Shown: positions 62,231-64,000 of the stretch, piece after piece
Position numbering within the stretch: position 1 is the first letter of the stretch
How the letters are laid out: each line of letters opens with the position of its first letter
NCBI GenBank assembly: GCA_034359265.1
Contig: CP136890.1
Span: 98,791,501 to 98,855,500 of the forward strand
Origin: Canna indica
Lineage: Eukaryota > Streptophyta > Magnoliopsida > Zingiberales > Cannaceae
Direction: 5' to 3'
Length of the DNA stretch: 64,000 nucleotides
Translations under genes and position numbers: made by a program
Notes under the pieces: model-generated
What the model was told of the DNA's origin: nothing
What the model saw: the letters and a program-made list of their open reading frames with translations, nothing else
The model's database searches: none

Positions 62231-63788
62231 TAGGGATAATGATTTTACGGTTCGGTTTCGATTTCGATTAGTAAAACTCAAAAATTATTTTAAAACGGTT
62301 TAGTTTCGATTATCGAATCGTGGATAACCGGTAACCGAAACCAATTATAAATTTTGATTTTGATTATCGATTATTCACGGTTAATTGGTATCCGAAATCG
62401 TTAAAATATAAAGTTTTAAATTATAAGTTTATAATTCGAAGCCCATTACCCGTTACCCTTTACCCACTTACTCATTTACTATCTATAAAAACCTAAAATT
62501 TATCTGCCCCGAATTTTCTCTGCCGACTCCCACTCCCATCACTACTTGACTCCTTGTATCTCCCCCTCGGCGTCAGCGGCCCTCTCCGACTCCCGACCAC
62601 TCGGCGGCCCTCGCCGACTCCTATCACCTCGGTAGCCGCCTCTCATCACCTCGGTCGCCGCCTCGCGGGATCCGTTGCCTTCCCTCTCAATCGGAAGGCA
62701 GCGCCGGCACCGGCGGTGCGAGCGGCCTCCTCCGCTTCCTCCAAGCCCGAAGCTGCGGCGAGATCGAAGCCACTGATGGGCATCACCAAGCCCAGGCCTA
62801 TCTCCCCTGCAATGTAGGCCCTCGTCGGCGTGCCTGAGATCCCCCGCACCCAAGCGCTCAAGCTCACCTGGGCTTACATCAAGGAGCTGAGTACAACCTC
62901 CAGGTGCCCGCTCTTAGTATATTATGTGTTTCCTCCCTTCTTTATAGACATTCCATTCTATTTCATTATTATGGTAAAGAGTAAGCATGTGTAAGTGATT
63001 TCTTTGTATTTTTCCTTGCTTTCGTTCGATTATCCGTGTGTTGTAATTGCAGAGCAGGGCCATTTTTATTAGTTACAGAATACGACTCAGAAGAAGTGTT
63101 GTTTAATGTATTAGTAGTTGATCAAATCGCAAAAAATTCTTTCATTCATGGAATGTGTGTTTTTGAACATACTGTGAACACAGTGATTGCATATATATAA
63201 CTCTAAACACATCATGTCTTCTAAGGCATTTTCTCTTTTTTGGAATTGTTTAAAGGAAGCAAAAATATTCAGTCAGTTACAGAAATTGGCAAATGATTAT
63301 ATTGATTTGTATTAATATGGGTAAGGTACTAAGGTATGTTATATATAGATCTAAGTTTCTGTGAGGGAGATGTGAGGATCATACAACATTTTAGAGGTCA
63401 TTCTGCAATTATTCTAATGTGAAAACTGATTAGTTGATATACAAAAGATCATGAATAATTTGTTTTTAAAGGATAGTACCGGAGAGAAACCTAATGCTCT
63501 GTTGATATGATATTAAGAATTGTCAGTTTTCTAATGCTCCTGTCCATTTGTGTAAACTGTTTATTGTTCACTGTTTTTTTTCAAATTATATATTTTAATA
63601 TTTGAACCGGTTAACCGGTAGTAAACGGATAACCGGTTCAATCCGAACCAAAAAATTCGGTTTCGGTTATCCGCGGATAATCGAAACTGAGCCGGTTTTG
63701 TTTTCGGTTTCGGTTAGCGGGTTTGGAAAACAGTTTCGGTTTCGGTTAACCTCCAAAAGTGCGGTTAACCGAACCGTTGCCATCCCTA
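62231..63788. mobile_element. hAT element carrying a captured gene fragment (Pack-type)
   Basis: The left end TAGGGATAATG and the right end (complement TAGGGATGGCAACGG) are hAT-like termini. The 8-bp target duplication GTAAAATG is perfect (62223-62230 and 63789-63796). Both ends are followed inward by GGTTCGGTTTCG/CGGTTAACCG motifs. The GC-rich centre (62510-62905) differs sharply from its surroundings and encodes part of a SWIB-domain protein. No transposase. Confidence 0.92.
62500..62904 (+). pseudogene. Captured SWIB/MDM2-domain protein fragment
   Basis: A plastid-transit-like Ser/Ala/Pro-rich leader precedes SKPLMGITKPRPISPAM. After an in-frame TAG, VGVPEIPRTQALKLTWAYIK follows, the start of the SWIB domain. 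A six-base insertion follows the KE codons, and the fragment stops at CTCCAG|GTGCCC, an exon/intron border. So genomic DNA, not a cDNA copy, was captured. The domain is incomplete and interrupted, hence non-functional. Confidence 0.85.
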
Positions 63789-63796
63789 GTAAAATG

Positions 63797-64000
63797 AGTA
63801 TTATAAATGATGTTTTCGGATATGAGAATTTGGTAGATGTCATTTTTTATTTTTTTATTTTTTTTAACAAAGATAGAAAGTCACAATAGATGATCCATAC
63901 TAGGGATCAAATCCTAGATCTCTAGGCAACATACAATATGTTATCATCAACTGTGCTACTCAATGTTGGCACAAATGTCATTTGTTTTGTATGCACATAT
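63797..64000. other. Window end, no gene
   Basis: AT-rich. The text GGGATCAAATCCTAGATCTC is reminiscent of a tRNA-like B box, but no SINE or tRNA can be folded from what is visible. Confidence 0.4.

Noticed and set aside
63880..63990. tRNA gene near the window end
   Set aside because: A B-box-like string is present, but no matching A box, acceptor stem or cloverleaf can be drawn.

Overview
This window is nuclear DNA of a flowering plant. It has spliced genes with GT-AG and a few GC-AG introns, telo-box ribosomal-protein promoters, a chromodomain Ty3/gypsy element, CACTA and hAT elements, and an integrated plant pararetrovirus. The two CHX genes have GC-rich coding exons in AT-rich surroundings, which leans towards a monocot, but I cannot name the species.

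Host genes are all on the minus strand: a 10-exon subtilisin-like protease (298-3631), 40S ribosomal protein S20/uS10 (5903-9105), 40S ribosomal protein S13/uS15 (10542-12471), cation/H+ exchanger CHX copy 1 (14081-16639), CHX copy 2 (31153-33831), a myeloid-leukemia-factor-like protein (39580-40726) and an SPFH/HIR-type protein (43526-48235). I rebuilt exon structures by hand from splice signals, frame and family conservation. Each model gives one open frame close to the usual family length.

The two CHX paralogs share intron positions and are probably a tandem pair pushed apart by transposons. The intervening 14 kb holds an old gypsy chromovirus (17314-23044) inside a hAT-type MITE and itself hit by a second hAT MITE with a perfect 8-bp target duplication, a SINE-like piece, a complete but disabled CACTA element (25711-29505) and a solo CACTA end (30160-30579). 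A 5'-truncated LINE lies at 36.26-38.26 kb. Other MITEs sit in introns and intergenic DNA, and a hAT element at 62231-63788 carries a captured SWIB-domain gene fragment.

The most unusual locus is 49.5-61.2 kb, a rearranged endogenous caulimovirid. It has a badnavirus/tungrovirus-type coat protein with two characteristic cysteine motifs, a protease-RT-RNase H reading frame, a small ORF of unknown function, a pararetroviral promoter and a tRNA-Met primer site. Three features stand out. A 1.57-kb near-perfect inverted repeat with a 170-bp spacer could yield a long hairpin RNA. A second, inverted viral segment has a related promoter but a different zinc-knuckle ORF I cannot identify. The right end of the locus stops inside the minus-strand primer-binding site. 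The locus lies between copies of the same AT-rich degenerate repeat. I found no movement-protein region and no intact polyprotein.
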